DNA of 64,000 nt from contig JAJYBR010000002.1 of assembly GCA_021778895.1 (NCBI GenBank), forward strand, positions 124,001 through 188,000, given 5' to 3'. The DNA is from Actinomycetes bacterium (GTDB lineage Bacteria > Actinomycetota > Acidimicrobiia > Acidimicrobiales > RAAP-2). A program made the position numbers and the translations under genes. The first letter of the stretch is position 1. Every line of letters starts with the position of its first letter. The notes beneath the pieces were generated by a model. That model had not been told where the DNA came from. It saw nothing but the letters and a program-made list of their open reading frames with translations, and did not search any database. Of the stretch, positions 51,681-61,285 are shown in pieces.

Positions 51681-53131
51681 GCGCTCGCGGGTCCGCCCGC
51701 TGACTCGGGCTGCTCGCTCCACCAGGCGCGCAGGCGGGTGCGGGCGTCCTCGACGCTGATCTCGCCCTCGTCCAGACGGATCTCCATCAGGTGGGCCAGG
51801 GCGCGCCCGATCACGGGCCCGGGTGCGAGACCCAGTTCGGCCATGACCTGGTTGCCGTCTAGGGCCGGGCGCAGGCGCCGCAGGTCCTCTTGGGCCTCCA
51901 GCTCGACGATCCGCCGCTCGAGCTCGTCCATGCGGCGGGCGAACGTCGCCACCTTGCGGGCGTTGCGGGTGGTGGCGTCGCAGCGGGTCAGCTCGTTCAG
52001 CCGCTCGAGCAGCGGCCCGGCGTCGCGCACGTAGCGGCGCACCGCGCGATCGGTCCAGCCCAGCTTGTAGGTGTGGAAGCGCAGGTGCAGCTCCACGAGG
52101 TCGCTGACGTCGTCGATGATCGCCTGGGGGTACTTCAAGGCCACCAGGCGCGCCCGGGCCATCTTGGCCCCGACCACCTCGTGGAAGCGGAACGTGACGC
52201 CCTCGTCGCTGATGGCCCGGGTGCGCGGCTTGCCGATGTCGTGCAGCAGCGCGGCCAGGCGCAGCGTGAGGTCGGGCGATGCCTTGTCGACGACGGCCAT
52301 CGTGTGGCGCAAGACGTCCTTGTGCTGGTGGAGGGGATCCTGCTCGAGCTGCAGCGCGGGCAGCTCCGGCAGGAACTGGTCGGCCACACCGGTGCGGACC
52401 AGGAAGTCCAGCCCGATCGAGGGGCGCGGCGTCGTGAGCAGCAGGTCCAGCTCGCCTCGCACCCGCTCCACGGACACCTTGGCCAGGGCGGGAGCCTCGG
52501 CCCGGGCGGCCTCCTCGATCGCGGGGTCGATCTCCAGGGCGAAGCGCGCCGCGAAGCGCGCCGCGCGCAGCATGCGCAGCGGGTCGTCGCGAAACAGCCC
52601 GCCGGGCTCGGCGGGCGTGCGCAGCCGGTGCGCGAACAGGTCGGGGATGCCGCCGTGCTCGTCGATCAGGACCCGCGTGTCGGGACGCTCCTCGGCCAAG
52701 GCGATCACGTCGAGCGCGATGGCGTTGATGGTGAAGTCCCGACGCGAGAGATCCTCGGACAGCGAGTCCCCCCACTGCACCGCCGGCTTGCGCGAGTGCA
52801 CCACGTAGGACTCGGATCGAAAGGTCGTGACCTCGGCCTTGAGACCGGTCTCGCGCACGATGCCCCCGATGGTGCCGAACTCGCGTCCCTGCTCCCACAG
52901 CGTCGAGCACAGCGGCGCCAGCAGGAGCATGATCTCCTCGGGCCGCGCGTCGGTCGTGAAGTCGATCTCCTGCTCGTCGCGCGCCGGAGCGCCGAGCAGC
53001 GCGTCGCGGACCGCACCGCCCACCGCGAAGAGGGAGTGGCCGGCCTGGGCGAATCGCTCCGCCACCGGGCGGGCCAGCGCCACCAGCTCCAGGAGGCGTT
53101 CGTGGGTCGAGTCGTCAGCAGGTGCGGGCAC
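51677..53131 (-). CDS. pcnA: CCA-adding enzyme / poly(A) polymerase family nucleotidyltransferase
   Basis: A 484-residue protein. The nucleotidyltransferase head has [20 protein letters not shown], then [13 protein letters not shown] (catalytic aspartates in EIDF) and the [14 protein letters not shown] motif. A helical neck follows ([20 protein letters not shown]) and an HD phosphohydrolase domain ([14 protein letters not shown]). It repairs tRNA CCA ends. The GTG at 53131 is chosen as the start; the frame is open upstream. Confidence 0.9.
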   Translation of the reverse strand: MPAPADDSTHERLLELVALARPVAERFAQAGHSLFAVGGAVRDALLGAPARDEQEIDFTTDARPEEIMLLLAPLCSTLWEQGREFGTIGGIVRETGLKAEVTTFRSESYVVHSRKPAVQWGDSLSEDLSRRDFTINAIALDVIALAEERPDTRVLIDEHGGIPDLFAHRLRTPAEPGGLFRDDPLRMLRAARFAARFALEIDPAIEEAARAEAPALAKVSVERVRGELDLLLTTPRPSIGLDFLVRTGVADQFLPELPALQLEQDPLHQHKDVLRHTMAVVDKASPDLTLRLAALLHDIGKPRTRAISDEGVTFRFHEVVGAKMARARLVALKYPQAIIDDVSDLVELHLRFHTYKLGWTDRAVRRYVRDAGPLLERLNELTRCDATTRNARKVATFARRMDELERRIVELEAQEDLRRLRPALDGNQVMAELGLAPGPVIGRALAHLMEIRLDEGEISVEDARTRLRAWWSEQPESAGGPASA

Positions 53132-53190
53132 TGGGCATGAAGGGTAGTTCTCCCGTTGGCCAGCGGGGGACGCCGGTAGCCTTGGACAAC

Positions 53191-55134
53191 ATGGTCGGGC
53201 ACAGGCCGCGGTGGCGGCGGTCGTGGTGGTTGCTGCCCCTCGCCCTCGTCGCGATCCCGCTCCCGCTCCCCGCCGCGGCGGCCACCCCCCCGTCGTTCCA
53301 GGTCCTGCGCCAGAGCCCGTCGGCCGATCTGGTCCGCACGGGTGTGGGCCGCGTGGCGCTCGACCTGGCCCTGCCCACGCACGCACCGGCCAGCCTGCGC
53401 GCGACGATCTACCCCCGACTGGTCATGCGCTCCCAGATCGCCCCGATCGTCGCGGGCGAGGGCGTCGCGGGTCCGGGCGTCGCCTCGACACCGCTGGTCA
53501 ACCCGCGGTGCGGACGGCGCTCCGCGGCGGTCGTGCTCGCCGTGGTCGAGGAGGGTGCCCGGCCACCCCGGACCCACTGCGGCGAGGGCGTCGTGCGCCT
53601 GCCCTGCCGTGGCCTGACCTGCGACGGCGTCTACCCGCTGCGCCTGCGCGTCTCCCAGGGCGGCCATCTCCTGACCACGTGGTCACTGCTGGCCGTCCAG
53701 GCCAGCCGCGTGCTCCAGCCCGTCCGCTTCGCCTGGATCGCCACCCTCGACGCGTCGGCGTGGCAGCACCGCAAGAGCACCGAGTCGTTCCTCGGCGCGC
53801 TCGCCCGCCAGAGCGGCTTCCCCATCACGCTCAGCGCCGACTACAACACCCTGGCCGCCGCCCTGACGTCGCCGACGGCGGGTCCGCGCTGGCGCCGGGC
53901 GCTGGCCCGCGCGGTGGCCAGCCCCCTGCATCGGGCCATCGCGGCGCCACCGGCCCAGGCGGACCTCACCGGCCTGGCCAACGCCGGGCTGCACTCCGAA
54001 CTGGCACGTCAGGTGAACCTGGGCGCCCAGCTCTACGCGGCCGCCAGCGGCCGCTACGTCGACGGTCCGCTGCTGCTCAGCGGGCCCACGACGCCCGGCA
54101 CCCTGGACGGCCTGGCCCGCGCCGGCGTCACCGACGTCGTGATGCCCGAGTCCGACCTGGGTACCGCGCCCTCGACCACCCTCACGTGGGGTGAGCCCTT
54201 CAAGGTCACCGGCGCCACCGGCGTCACCGCCTTGGCCACCGACGAGCCGCTGAGCAACCTCGTCCTCGACAGCGCGATCGAGCCCGGGCGCCGGGCCGCC
54301 ATGGTCCTGGCCACGCTGGCCTTCCTGCACTTCGAGGCTCCCAACGCCAGCGCCCCGCGCACCGTCGTCATCGACACCCCGGCGGCCGCGGTCAGCCCGG
54401 CCGTGCTGACCGACATCGCGCGCAGCCTGCCCGCTGATCCCTTCGTCGCGCCCACGACCCTCGGGCCGGCGTTCGACTCGTCGCTCGTGGGAGCCGACGG
54501 CGCCCCGACCTCGCGCGCGCTCGGCCCCTCGGTGCCCACCGCCCTGTGGAGCAGCGCCAACGTGGCCGAGCTCCAGAGCGTGGCCAGCCAGGTCGACGCC
54601 TACACCGGTGCCATCACCTCGCGCATCGAGTCGGTGGGACTGCGCGTGGCCCTGGCCGACGCCGAGGACGTCGGGCCCGCCGGCGCACGCCAGAGCCGCA
54701 TCGCCGCGGTCGGCGCGCTGGTCACGCGCCAGCTCGCCTACTTCTCCATCGACCCCGGGGCCATCACGCTGGCCGGCTCGGGCTCGGACCTGCCGATCAC
54801 CGTGCGCTCCAGCGCGCCCTACGCCCTGACCGGGGTCGTGCACCTGCTGACCTCGGACCTCACCTTCCCCAAGGGCTCCGCCGTCGCCGTCTCGGTGACC
54901 GCGCCGATCACCGCACTCCGGGTGCCGGTCGTGGGCCGCGGCGGCAGCCTGACCCTGCAGGTCAACCTGACGACCCCCAATGGCCAGCTCCTCATCGCCC
55001 ACGCGGCCATCCAGGTGCGCGCCGCGGGAGCCTCCCTGGTCGGCTACCTCCTGACCGCAGCGTCGATCCTGGTGCTGGCGGCCTGGTGGCTGCGCTCGTA
55101 CCGCAAGCAGGCGCGCGGGCGTCACGCCCGATGA
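53191..55134 (+). CDS. DUF6049-family exported protein upstream of murJ
   Basis: A 647-residue protein with a signal peptide (SWWLLPLALVAIPLPLPAAA), a long extracellular part and one C-terminal membrane helix (residues 612-634) with a short basic tail. It occupies the place of M. tuberculosis Rv3909, which has this architecture. Function unknown; constant linkage to murJ suggests a role in peptidoglycan precursor export or envelope assembly. TAGCCT lies 8 nt before the ATG; the end overlaps murJ by ATGA. Confidence 0.75.
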   Translation: MVGHRPRWRRSWWLLPLALVAIPLPLPAAAATPPSFQVLRQSPSADLVRTGVGRVALDLALPTHAPASLRATIYPRLVMRSQIAPIVAGEGVAGPGVASTPLVNPRCGRRSAAVVLAVVEEGARPPRTHCGEGVVRLPCRGLTCDGVYPLRLRVSQGGHLLTTWSLLAVQASRVLQPVRFAWIATLDASAWQHRKSTESFLGALARQSGFPITLSADYNTLAAALTSPTAGPRWRRALARAVASPLHRAIAAPPAQADLTGLANAGLHSELARQVNLGAQLYAAASGRYVDGPLLLSGPTTPGTLDGLARAGVTDVVMPESDLGTAPSTTLTWGEPFKVTGATGVTALATDEPLSNLVLDSAIEPGRRAAMVLATLAFLHFEAPNASAPRTVVIDTPAAAVSPAVLTDIARSLPADPFVAPTTLGPAFDSSLVGADGAPTSRALGPSVPTALWSSANVAELQSVASQVDAYTGAITSRIESVGLRVALADAEDVGPAGARQSRIAAVGALVTRQLAYFSIDPGAITLAGSGSDLPITVRSSAPYALTGVVHLLTSDLTFPKGSAVAVSVTAPITALRVPVVGRGGSLTLQVNLTTPNGQLLIAHAAIQVRAAGASLVGYLLTAASILVLAAWWLRSYRKQARGRHAR

Positions 55135-56711
55135 GCGCCAGCCACTCCTCGCGCGTCGCCTCCATGGCCAGCGGAACCCTGGTCTCGCGCCTCACCGGCC
55201 TGATCCGCGTCGTCGTGCTGGCCTGGGTCCTCGGGTTCACGCGGCTGGCCGACGCCTTCAACCTGGCCAACACGATTCCGAACATGCTCTACGACCTGGT
55301 GCTGGGCGGGATCCTGATCGCCACCTACATCCCCGTCTTCGTCGAGCGCCTGTCCGTCGACGGGGAGCGTCGCGCCTGGCGCTCCATCTCCAGCGTCCTC
55401 ACGGCCTCGGTCCTGGTGCTCCTCGTCGGGTCGGTCCTGGCCTGGGTCGCCGCTCCCTGGATCATTGATGCCTTCACCGCCCTGCACCAGCTGGGCTCGG
55501 CGCACGCCATCGCGGTCGTCGGCGCCGAGCGCGCCGTCGCGACCGGGCTGCTGCGGTGGTTCGTCCCCCAGATCTTCTTCTACGGCGTGTTCGGGCTGGC
55601 CACCGCACTGCTCAACGTGCGCCAGCGCTTCGGCGCCCCCGCCTGGGTCCCCCTGGCCAACAACGTCGTCGCCATCGCCGTGCTCATCTGGTTCCACCTC
55701 ATCGACCCGACTCCGCGCCTGGGCGCGCTGCCCGGCAGCCGGCCCCTGCTGTGGCTTGGGCTGGGCACGACGCTCGGGGTGGTGGTCCAGTTCGTGCTGC
55801 TCCTGCCGTCGCTCGGCCGCAGCGGCCTGGGGCACCTGCGGTTCCGCCTCGACTTCGCCGATCCCGCGCTGCGCGCCATCACGCGCCTGGGCACCTGGAC
55901 CTTCCTGGTGGTCGTGGCCAACCAGGCGTCGCTGTACGTGATCCTGGCCCTGGCCTTCGGCATCGGCGGCAGCGGGCCCGTCAGCGCCTACACCTACGGG
56001 TGGTCGTTCTTCCTGATGCCCTACGCGGTCATCGTCGTCTCGGTCCTCAGCGCGCTCGGGCCCCAGATGGCCGAGCTCGCCACCAAGCACGACTACGACG
56101 CGCTCGGCGCCCGCCTGCGCTTCGGGCTGCGCCAGTCGCTCGTGATCATCGTTCCCACCACCGTGGCGTTCCTGGTCCTCAACCAGCCCCTCGTCGGCAT
56201 CCTGCTCAACCACGCCCACGCCGGCCAGCCGCTGGCCGCCGGCACGGTGGTGGCCGTGTTGGGGGCGGGGATGCCCGGCTTCACCTTGTTCATGCTGAGC
56301 ATCCGCGGCCTCCAGTCGATGCAGCGCGCGCGCGTGGTCTTCGCCCTGTACGTGCTGCAGAACGGGCTCAACATCGTGCTGGCCTTCCTGTGGGGACGCC
56401 ACTCCCTGGCCGGACTGACGGCCAGCGTCTCGGTGTCCTACACGGTGGCCGGCGTCTTCGCTCTCGGCGTCCTGGCCCGGCGGCACGTCATCGTGGCGCC
56501 CGCCATCTGGTCGGTGCACGTGCGCCGCAGCGCGCTCGCCTCGGTGGTGGCCGGCGTCGCCATGGCCGTCACCTACGTCCTGGGCAGCGCGACCAGCGGC
56601 ATCGGCCTGGTCGTCCGCTTCGTGGCCGCGGCGATCGTGGGCGCAGCCGTGTTCGTGGCGGTCGTGGCCGTCGAGCAGCGTTCGGCTGGCCGCCGGACCC
56701 GGAACGTGTAA
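55131..56711 (+). CDS. murJ: Lipid II flippase MurJ
   Basis: A 526-residue membrane protein with about 14 helices. FTRLADAFNLANTIPNMLYD and GGILIATYIPVFVERLS are typical of the MurJ/MviN N-terminus, GTWTFLVVVANQASLYVILA of the middle. It carries lipid II across the membrane for cell-wall synthesis. The cytoplasmic pseudokinase part known from mycobacterial MurJ is absent, so it is the plain form. Confidence 0.92.
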   Translation: MSASHSSRVASMASGTLVSRLTGLIRVVVLAWVLGFTRLADAFNLANTIPNMLYDLVLGGILIATYIPVFVERLSVDGERRAWRSISSVLTASVLVLLVGSVLAWVAAPWIIDAFTALHQLGSAHAIAVVGAERAVATGLLRWFVPQIFFYGVFGLATALLNVRQRFGAPAWVPLANNVVAIAVLIWFHLIDPTPRLGALPGSRPLLWLGLGTTLGVVVQFVLLLPSLGRSGLGHLRFRLDFADPALRAITRLGTWTFLVVVANQASLYVILALAFGIGGSGPVSAYTYGWSFFLMPYAVIVVSVLSALGPQMAELATKHDYDALGARLRFGLRQSLVIIVPTTVAFLVLNQPLVGILLNHAHAGQPLAAGTVVAVLGAGMPGFTLFMLSIRGLQSMQRARVVFALYVLQNGLNIVLAFLWGRHSLAGLTASVSVSYTVAGVFALGVLARRHVIVAPAIWSVHVRRSALASVVAGVAMAVTYVLGSATSGIGLVVRFVAAAIVGAAVFVAVVAVEQRSAGRRTRNV

Positions 56712-56741
56712 GGCTGCCAGCAGCCCCCGGAGGGAGGACCC

Positions 56742-57611
56742 GTGCCCCGCATTCGCGTGATGACCGACTCGGCGTCGGACCTGCCCATTCCGGTGACCGA
56801 GAGCCTGGGCATCGACGTGATCTCCCTGACCATCCGGTTCGGCCACGAGGAGTTCGTCGACCGCGTCGAGCTCGCACCCGCCGAGTTCTGGCGCCGGTGC
56901 CACGAGGCGTCGGTCCTCCCCGAGACGGCGGCGCCGGCCCCCGGCGCCTTCACCGCCGCCTACGAGCAGGCCGCCGCCGCGGGCTACGACGGCATCCTCG
57001 TGGCGACGCTCTCGGCCGACCTGTCGGCCACCTACCAGTCGGCCGTCGTGGCCGCCGAGGCGGTCGCGGGACGCATCGACGTGCGCGTCGTGGACACCCG
57101 CGCGGTGACGATGGCCCAAGGCCTCGTCGTGATGGAGCTGGCCGAGATGGCCCAAGCCGGCGACGTGACCCTGGACGGGCTGGAGGCCCACGCCCGGGCC
57201 CTGGTCCCCCGCGCGGGGATCTGTGGCACCCTGGCCACCCTCGAGCACCTGGTCAAGGGCGGCCGGGTCGGCGGAGCGCGGGCCCTGCTGGGCCAGATGC
57301 TGTCCATCAAGCCCCTCCTCGAGCTGCGCGACGGCGTCGTCGCCGAGCGGGGCCGCCAACGGACCCGCGCGCGGGCCCTGGCCGCCGTCGCCCACGAGGC
57401 CCTCGGCCACGCGCCACTCTCCCGGCTGGCCATCGTCCACGGCATGGCGCCGGACCTCCCGGACCTCGAGGCGCTGCTGGCGGGTACCGAGCTCGAGCAC
57501 CCCCTGCTGGTGGCCGACATCGGGCCCGTGGTCGGGACGCACTCGGGACCAGGCATCATCGGTGCCTGCTGGCTGGAACAGGCCCCCGACACCGCTACAT
57601 TCGTACCGTGA
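56742..57611 (+). CDS. DegV-family fatty-acid-binding protein
   Basis: A 289-residue protein. RVMTDSASDLPIPVTESLGI is the DegV N-terminal signature and PETAAPAPGAFTAAYEQ the lipid-site motif; the last third has IKPLLELRDGVVAERGRQRT. DegV/FakB proteins bind a fatty acid and present it to a kinase (FakA), which is not seen here. GGAGGGAGG precedes the GTG start. Confidence 0.87.
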   Translation: MPRIRVMTDSASDLPIPVTESLGIDVISLTIRFGHEEFVDRVELAPAEFWRRCHEASVLPETAAPAPGAFTAAYEQAAAAGYDGILVATLSADLSATYQSAVVAAEAVAGRIDVRVVDTRAVTMAQGLVVMELAEMAQAGDVTLDGLEAHARALVPRAGICGTLATLEHLVKGGRVGGARALLGQMLSIKPLLELRDGVVAERGRQRTRARALAAVAHEALGHAPLSRLAIVHGMAPDLPDLEALLAGTELEHPLLVADIGPVVGTHSGPGIIGACWLEQAPDTATFVP

Positions 57612-57940
57612 GCACTCCCCCGCCGGCACCCGAGCCCCGGCCGGACCTGATCGATCGGCTGTTCGAGCTCCTTGACCACACCCTCGACGTGGTCCACGAC
57701 CGCGTCATCCGCCCGATCCTCCTGATCGGCCGCACCATCGCGTACCTCTTCGTTCTGATCCTGGTGGCCCTGGTCCTCGTCGTGGTGGTCCTGATCGGCG
57801 GTGTCCGCCTGCTCGACGTCTACGTCTTCGCCGGGCGCGTCTGGCTCACCGACGCCCTCATCGGCGTCCTGTCCCTCGTGGCGGGCCTGGTCATCTGGCG
57901 CCGTCGGCGCCCCGTGACGCCTCGGGCACCTCATGAGTGA
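57608..57940 (+). CDS. Small two-helix membrane protein, unknown function
   Basis: A 110-residue protein with an acidic amphipathic N-terminus ([20 protein letters not shown]), two membrane helices (about 41-66 and 80-97) and a basic tail. It overlaps degV by 4 nt (GTGA) and trxB by 8 nt. A TACATT box 6 nt before the start could give a separate leaderless mRNA. No family recognised. Confidence 0.65.
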   Translation: MSTPPPAPEPRPDLIDRLFELLDHTLDVVHDRVIRPILLIGRTIAYLFVLILVALVLVVVVLIGGVRLLDVYVFAGRVWLTDALIGVLSLVAGLVIWRRRRPVTPRAPHE

Positions 57941-58889
57941 GCACACCTCCGTCTTGATCATCGGGTCGGGCCCCGCCGGCCTCACGGCCGCCATCTACAC
58001 CGCGCGTGCCCAGCTGTCCCCCATCGTCATCCAGGGCGAGCCGTCCTCGACCTCGGACCAGCCCGGCGGCCAGCTGATGCTGACCACCGAGATCGAGAAC
58101 TTCCCGGGCTTCCCCGACGGCATCGGGGGACCCGAGCTGATGGCCAACATGCAAGCCCAGGCCGAGCGGTTCGGCGCGGACCTGCGCATCGACAAGGTGC
58201 GCCGACTCGACGTCTCGCAGCGACCCTTCCGGGCCTGGCTGAGCGAGGACGACGAGCCGAGCATCACCGCCGATACCGTGATCCTGGCCACCGGAGCACG
58301 GTCCTTGATGCTGGACGTCCCCGGCGAGAGCCGCCTGCTCAGCCACGGGGTGTCGACGTGCGCCACCTGCGACGGATTCTTCTTCCGGGGCCAAGACATC
58401 GCGGTCATCGGGGGCGGCGACTCCGCCCTCGAGGAGGCCATCTTCCTGACGCGCTTTGCCAACTCGGTCACGATCGTGCACCGGCGCGACGCCCTGCGCG
58501 CGTCCAAGATCATGCAGGAGCGCGCCCTGAACAACGAGAAGATCCGCTTCGCGTGGAACACGCAGGTCCTCGAGGTCGAGGGCCAGGACCGGGTGTCGGG
58601 CCTGCGCGTGCGCGACACGGTCACCGGGGCCGAGAGCGAGCTCGACGTGACCGGCGTGTTCGTGGCCATCGGCCACGTCCCCAACACCGAGGTGGTCGCG
58701 GACCAGGTCGATCTGCTCGACAACGGGTACGTGCACACGACCCTGGGCTCGTTCACCTCGGTCGACGGCCTCTTCGCCGCCGGCGACGTTCAGGACCACC
58801 ACTACCGTCAGGCCATCACCTCGGCGGGCTCCGGCTGCATGGCCGCGATGGACGCCGAGAAGTGGCTGGAGGCCCGCCAGCACGGATAG
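57933..58889 (+). CDS. trxB: Thioredoxin reductase
   Basis: A 318-residue FAD/NADPH enzyme. FAD motif [20 protein letters not shown], active-site CATC in [19 protein letters not shown] motif [14 protein letters not shown], and C-terminal FAD site [20 protein letters not shown]. It reduces thioredoxin, encoded 63 bp downstream. Confidence 0.95.
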   Translation: MSEHTSVLIIGSGPAGLTAAIYTARAQLSPIVIQGEPSSTSDQPGGQLMLTTEIENFPGFPDGIGGPELMANMQAQAERFGADLRIDKVRRLDVSQRPFRAWLSEDDEPSITADTVILATGARSLMLDVPGESRLLSHGVSTCATCDGFFFRGQDIAVIGGGDSALEEAIFLTRFANSVTIVHRRDALRASKIMQERALNNEKIRFAWNTQVLEVEGQDRVSGLRVRDTVTGAESELDVTGVFVAIGHVPNTEVVADQVDLLDNGYVHTTLGSFTSVDGLFAAGDVQDHHYRQAITSAGSGCMAAMDAEKWLEARQHG

Positions 58890-58952
58890 GCCGGGGGCAC
58901 AGCGCAGTCACTAAGGTGGTCCCGCCACACCAGCCGCCACTCGGAGGACCTC

Positions 58953-59288
58953 ATGACTAGCCCGATCACGATTCTGTCGGACGCCACATTCGACGAGACC
59001 ATCGGAGCAGCTGAGAAGCCGATGCTCGTCGACTTCTGGGCCGAGTGGTGCGGACCGTGCAAGATGATCGCACCCATCCTGGAGCAGTTCTCCGTCGAGC
59101 AGGCCGACCGCTTCACCATCGGCAAGCTGGACGTCGACAACAATGTCGCCACGGCCACGCGCTTCTCGGTGATGAGCATCCCGACCCTGCTGCTGTTCAA
59201 GAACGGGCAGGTCGTCGCGCGCATCGTCGGGGCGCGTCCCAAGGGCGCACTGCTCAACGAGATCACGTCGGCCCTGGCAAAGTCCTGA
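58953..59288 (+). CDS. trxA: Thioredoxin
   Basis: A 111-residue thioredoxin with active site [15 protein letters not shown] and the cis-proline region [16 protein letters not shown]. Electron donor for ribonucleotide reductase and peroxiredoxin. GGAGGACC precedes the ATG. Its TGA overlaps the putative CTG start of the next gene. Confidence 0.95.
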   Translation: MTSPITILSDATFDETIGAAEKPMLVDFWAEWCGPCKMIAPILEQFSVEQADRFTIGKLDVDNNVATATRFSVMSIPTLLLFKNGQVVARIVGARPKGALLNEITSALAKS

Positions 59289-60217
59289 TCACGACGGGTT
59301 GGCGAGTTGGCGCCGCGGGCCCGCAGATTCGCGAGCTGCACGAGCGCCTGGAGCACCTGGGCTTCGGCTGCCTCAGCGGCGTCGACGTCCTGAGCGACGA
59401 GTCGACGACCCTGGTCGAGGCCTTCCAGCGCTCCCGTGGCCTGCCGATCACCGGCACCGTCGACGCGACGACGTGGACCCGCCTGGTCGAGGCCGGCTGG
59501 CACCTCGGTGACCGCTTGCTCTACCTGGCCACGCCACGCCTGCGCGGTGACGACGTCGCCGACCTCCAGGTCCGCCTGTCCCAGCTCGGCTTCGACCCGG
59601 GACGGATCGACGGCATCTTCGGACCGCTGCTGCACACGGCCGTCAGCGAGTTCCAGCGCAACCGCGCCCTCGAGCCGAGCGGCGTGGTGTCCTTGACCAC
59701 TCTCGTCGAGCTGCGCCGCGTGGCCGCGATCACCACGGACCGGCACCTGGTCACCGACGCGCGCGAGGGCATCGGGTTCGACGAGGTGGGCTCCGGCCTG
59801 GTGGTGATCGCCGGCGCCTGTCCGCTGGCCGAACGTGTCGCGGCCGGCTGGTCCGACCGCAGCCCGATGCTTCGCCTGGCGAGTGACGATCCCGACGTGA
59901 TCGCGTCAGCCGCCAACCGGGCCGACGCCCGCCTGGTGCTGTCCTTTGCCGCGAGTCCCGAGGTGCGCGGCGTGCGCCTCAACTACTGGGCCTCCTACCG
60001 ATCGCACTCGCGGCGGGGCGAGCGCGTGGCCAGCGCCATCGCCTCACGCCTGGCCCGCGAGCTGACGCTGCCCCGCGTGGAGGTCACGGGCATGGCGCTG
60101 CCGGTCCTGCGCGAGACCCGCATGACAACGGTCCACGTGGAGTGCGGAGCCCAAGATGAGCCAATTTCCCTGGCTCAGGCCCTGCTCGTGGCCGTGACGG
60201 CCGCTCTCCACAAGTAG
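59285..60217 (+). CDS. CwlM-like protein: two peptidoglycan-binding domains and degenerate amidase domain
   Basis: A 310-residue protein at the position of mycobacterial cwlM (after trxB-trxA). Two PG_binding_1 units cover about 8-72 ([20 protein letters not shown]) and 84-150 ([20 protein letters not shown]). The last 150 residues match Amidase_3 in outline, but the zinc histidines are missing: the usual DPGHGG reads IAGACP and the SIHAD region reads LSFAASP. So it is a pseudo-enzyme; mycobacterial CwlM regulates MurA and lipid II supply. No ATG, GTG or TTG exists in frame before the first domain; CTG 59285, overlapping the trxA stop as CTGA, is the likely start. Confidence 0.8.
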   Translation: MITTGWRVGAAGPQIRELHERLEHLGFGCLSGVDVLSDESTTLVEAFQRSRGLPITGTVDATTWTRLVEAGWHLGDRLLYLATPRLRGDDVADLQVRLSQLGFDPGRIDGIFGPLLHTAVSEFQRNRALEPSGVVSLTTLVELRRVAAITTDRHLVTDAREGIGFDEVGSGLVVIAGACPLAERVAAGWSDRSPMLRLASDDPDVIASAANRADARLVLSFAASPEVRGVRLNYWASYRSHSRRGERVASAIASRLARELTLPRVEVTGMALPVLRETRMTTVHVECGAQDEPISLAQALLVAVTAALHK

Positions 60218-60301
60218 CGCTCTTTTCCGGGTGCGAATAACTCGCATCCGACCTGGAATTACTCCCCCGAGTGCCGGACTCTCGGCGCGGAACCCACAAC
60301 T

Positions 60302-60322
60302 TCATCCACAAGTTGGGGATAA
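60302..60322. promoter_or_regulatory. Two DnaA-box-like sequences
   Basis: TCATCCACA (60302-60310) and, on the other strand, TTATCCCCA (60314-60322) each differ by one base from the DnaA box TTATCCACA, 3 bp apart. Two boxes are too few for an origin; they may titrate DnaA or be chance. Confidence 0.3.
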
Positions 60323-60343
60323 CCTCAACGAGAAGCTGAGGTT
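60321..60343. terminator. Hairpin between convergent cwlM-like and parB genes
   Basis: AACCTCA and TGAGGTT pair over 7 bp around a 9-nt loop, in the 138-bp gap between convergent genes. No T-run on either side. Confidence 0.45.
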
Positions 60344-60355
60344 GAGGGTTGAGGG

Positions 60356-61285
60356 TCAGTGCACGTTGGCGATGGCGATGTAGAGCCGTTCCAGGTCATC
60401 GAGGTCCGCAAAATCGATAATTATCCTACCGTTTCGGCCTTTTAGGTCCACATGGACCCGTGTGTTCAGGTAGTCCTCGAGCAGGTGCTCGAGCTCGGCG
60501 ACACTCGCGTCGGGAACCGCGCGCAGGCGTGGCGCTCCGGAGACCTGCGGCTCTTCGTCCGTCGGAGTCAGCAGTGTCGGCTTCGGATCGAGGAACTGCC
60601 GTACTGCCTCCTCCGTGGCCCGCACGGACAGCTCGTCGGCGATCACGCGCTTCACCATCGCGGCCTGGGCCGTCGCATCACTGATGGCCAGCAGCGATCG
60701 AGCGTGGCCAGCGGTCAGCTGGCCAGTCGCGAGCGCCGCCTGCGCCGCCTCCCCTAGCTGCAGCAGCCGCAACGTGTTGGTGACATTGGCCCGGCTCTTG
60801 CCGACCCGCTGGGCGACCTGCTCGTGGGTCAGGTCGAACTCGTCGATCAGCTGCTGATACGCGGCCGCCTCTTCTAGGGGATGCAGATCCACGCGGTGCA
60901 GGTTCTCGACGACCGCCTGCTCGAGCGACAGCCGGTCATTGACGTCGTCTTGGACCAAGACCGGTACCGTCTCCAAGCCCGCCAGACTGGCAGCACGGAG
61001 CCGCCGCTCACCGGCGATCAGCTCGTAGGCCTCGCTGTCCTCCCCCGTCAGCGGGCGCACGATCAGGGGCTGGAGGACACCCAGCTCGGAGACGGACGCC
61101 GCCAGCGCATGCAGGCTCTCGTCATTGAAGTCCTTGCGCGGCTGGAAGGGATTCGGCCGGATGGCGTCGACGCGCACGTTGCGCAGTGGGCTGGTGCTCG
61201 GAGGCGGAGGGGGCGGGGTCTCCACCGTGGTCCCTTCGGGAATGAGAGCACCCAGCCCTCGTCCGAGTCCTGGTTTCCTAGCCAT
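60356..61285 (-). CDS. parB: Chromosome-partitioning protein ParB
   Basis: A 309-residue ParB. The CTP-binding box is ELIAGERRLRAASLAGLETV, the parS-reading helix-turn-helix is LTHEQVAQRVGKSRANVTNT, and the C-terminal dimer domain ends with DLDDLERLYIAIANVH. ParB loads at parS sites and slides as a clamp. Its targets lie within 2 kb (62131-63237). It overlaps parA by 8 nt. Confidence 0.95.
   Translation of the reverse strand: MARKPGLGRGLGALIPEGTTVETPPPPPPSTSPLRNVRVDAIRPNPFQPRKDFNDESLHALAASVSELGVLQPLIVRPLTGEDSEAYELIAGERRLRAASLAGLETVPVLVQDDVNDRLSLEQAVVENLHRVDLHPLEEAAAYQQLIDEFDLTHEQVAQRVGKSRANVTNTLRLLQLGEAAQAALATGQLTAGHARSLLAISDATAQAAMVKRVIADELSVRATEEAVRQFLDPKPTLLTPTDEEPQVSGAPRLRAVPDASVAELEHLLEDYLNTRVHVDLKGRNGRIIIDFADLDDLERLYIAIANVH

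Noticed and set aside
60302..60322. Replication origin
   Set aside because: Only two imperfect DnaA-like boxes and no AT-rich unwinding element; dnaA and dnaN are not adjacent.
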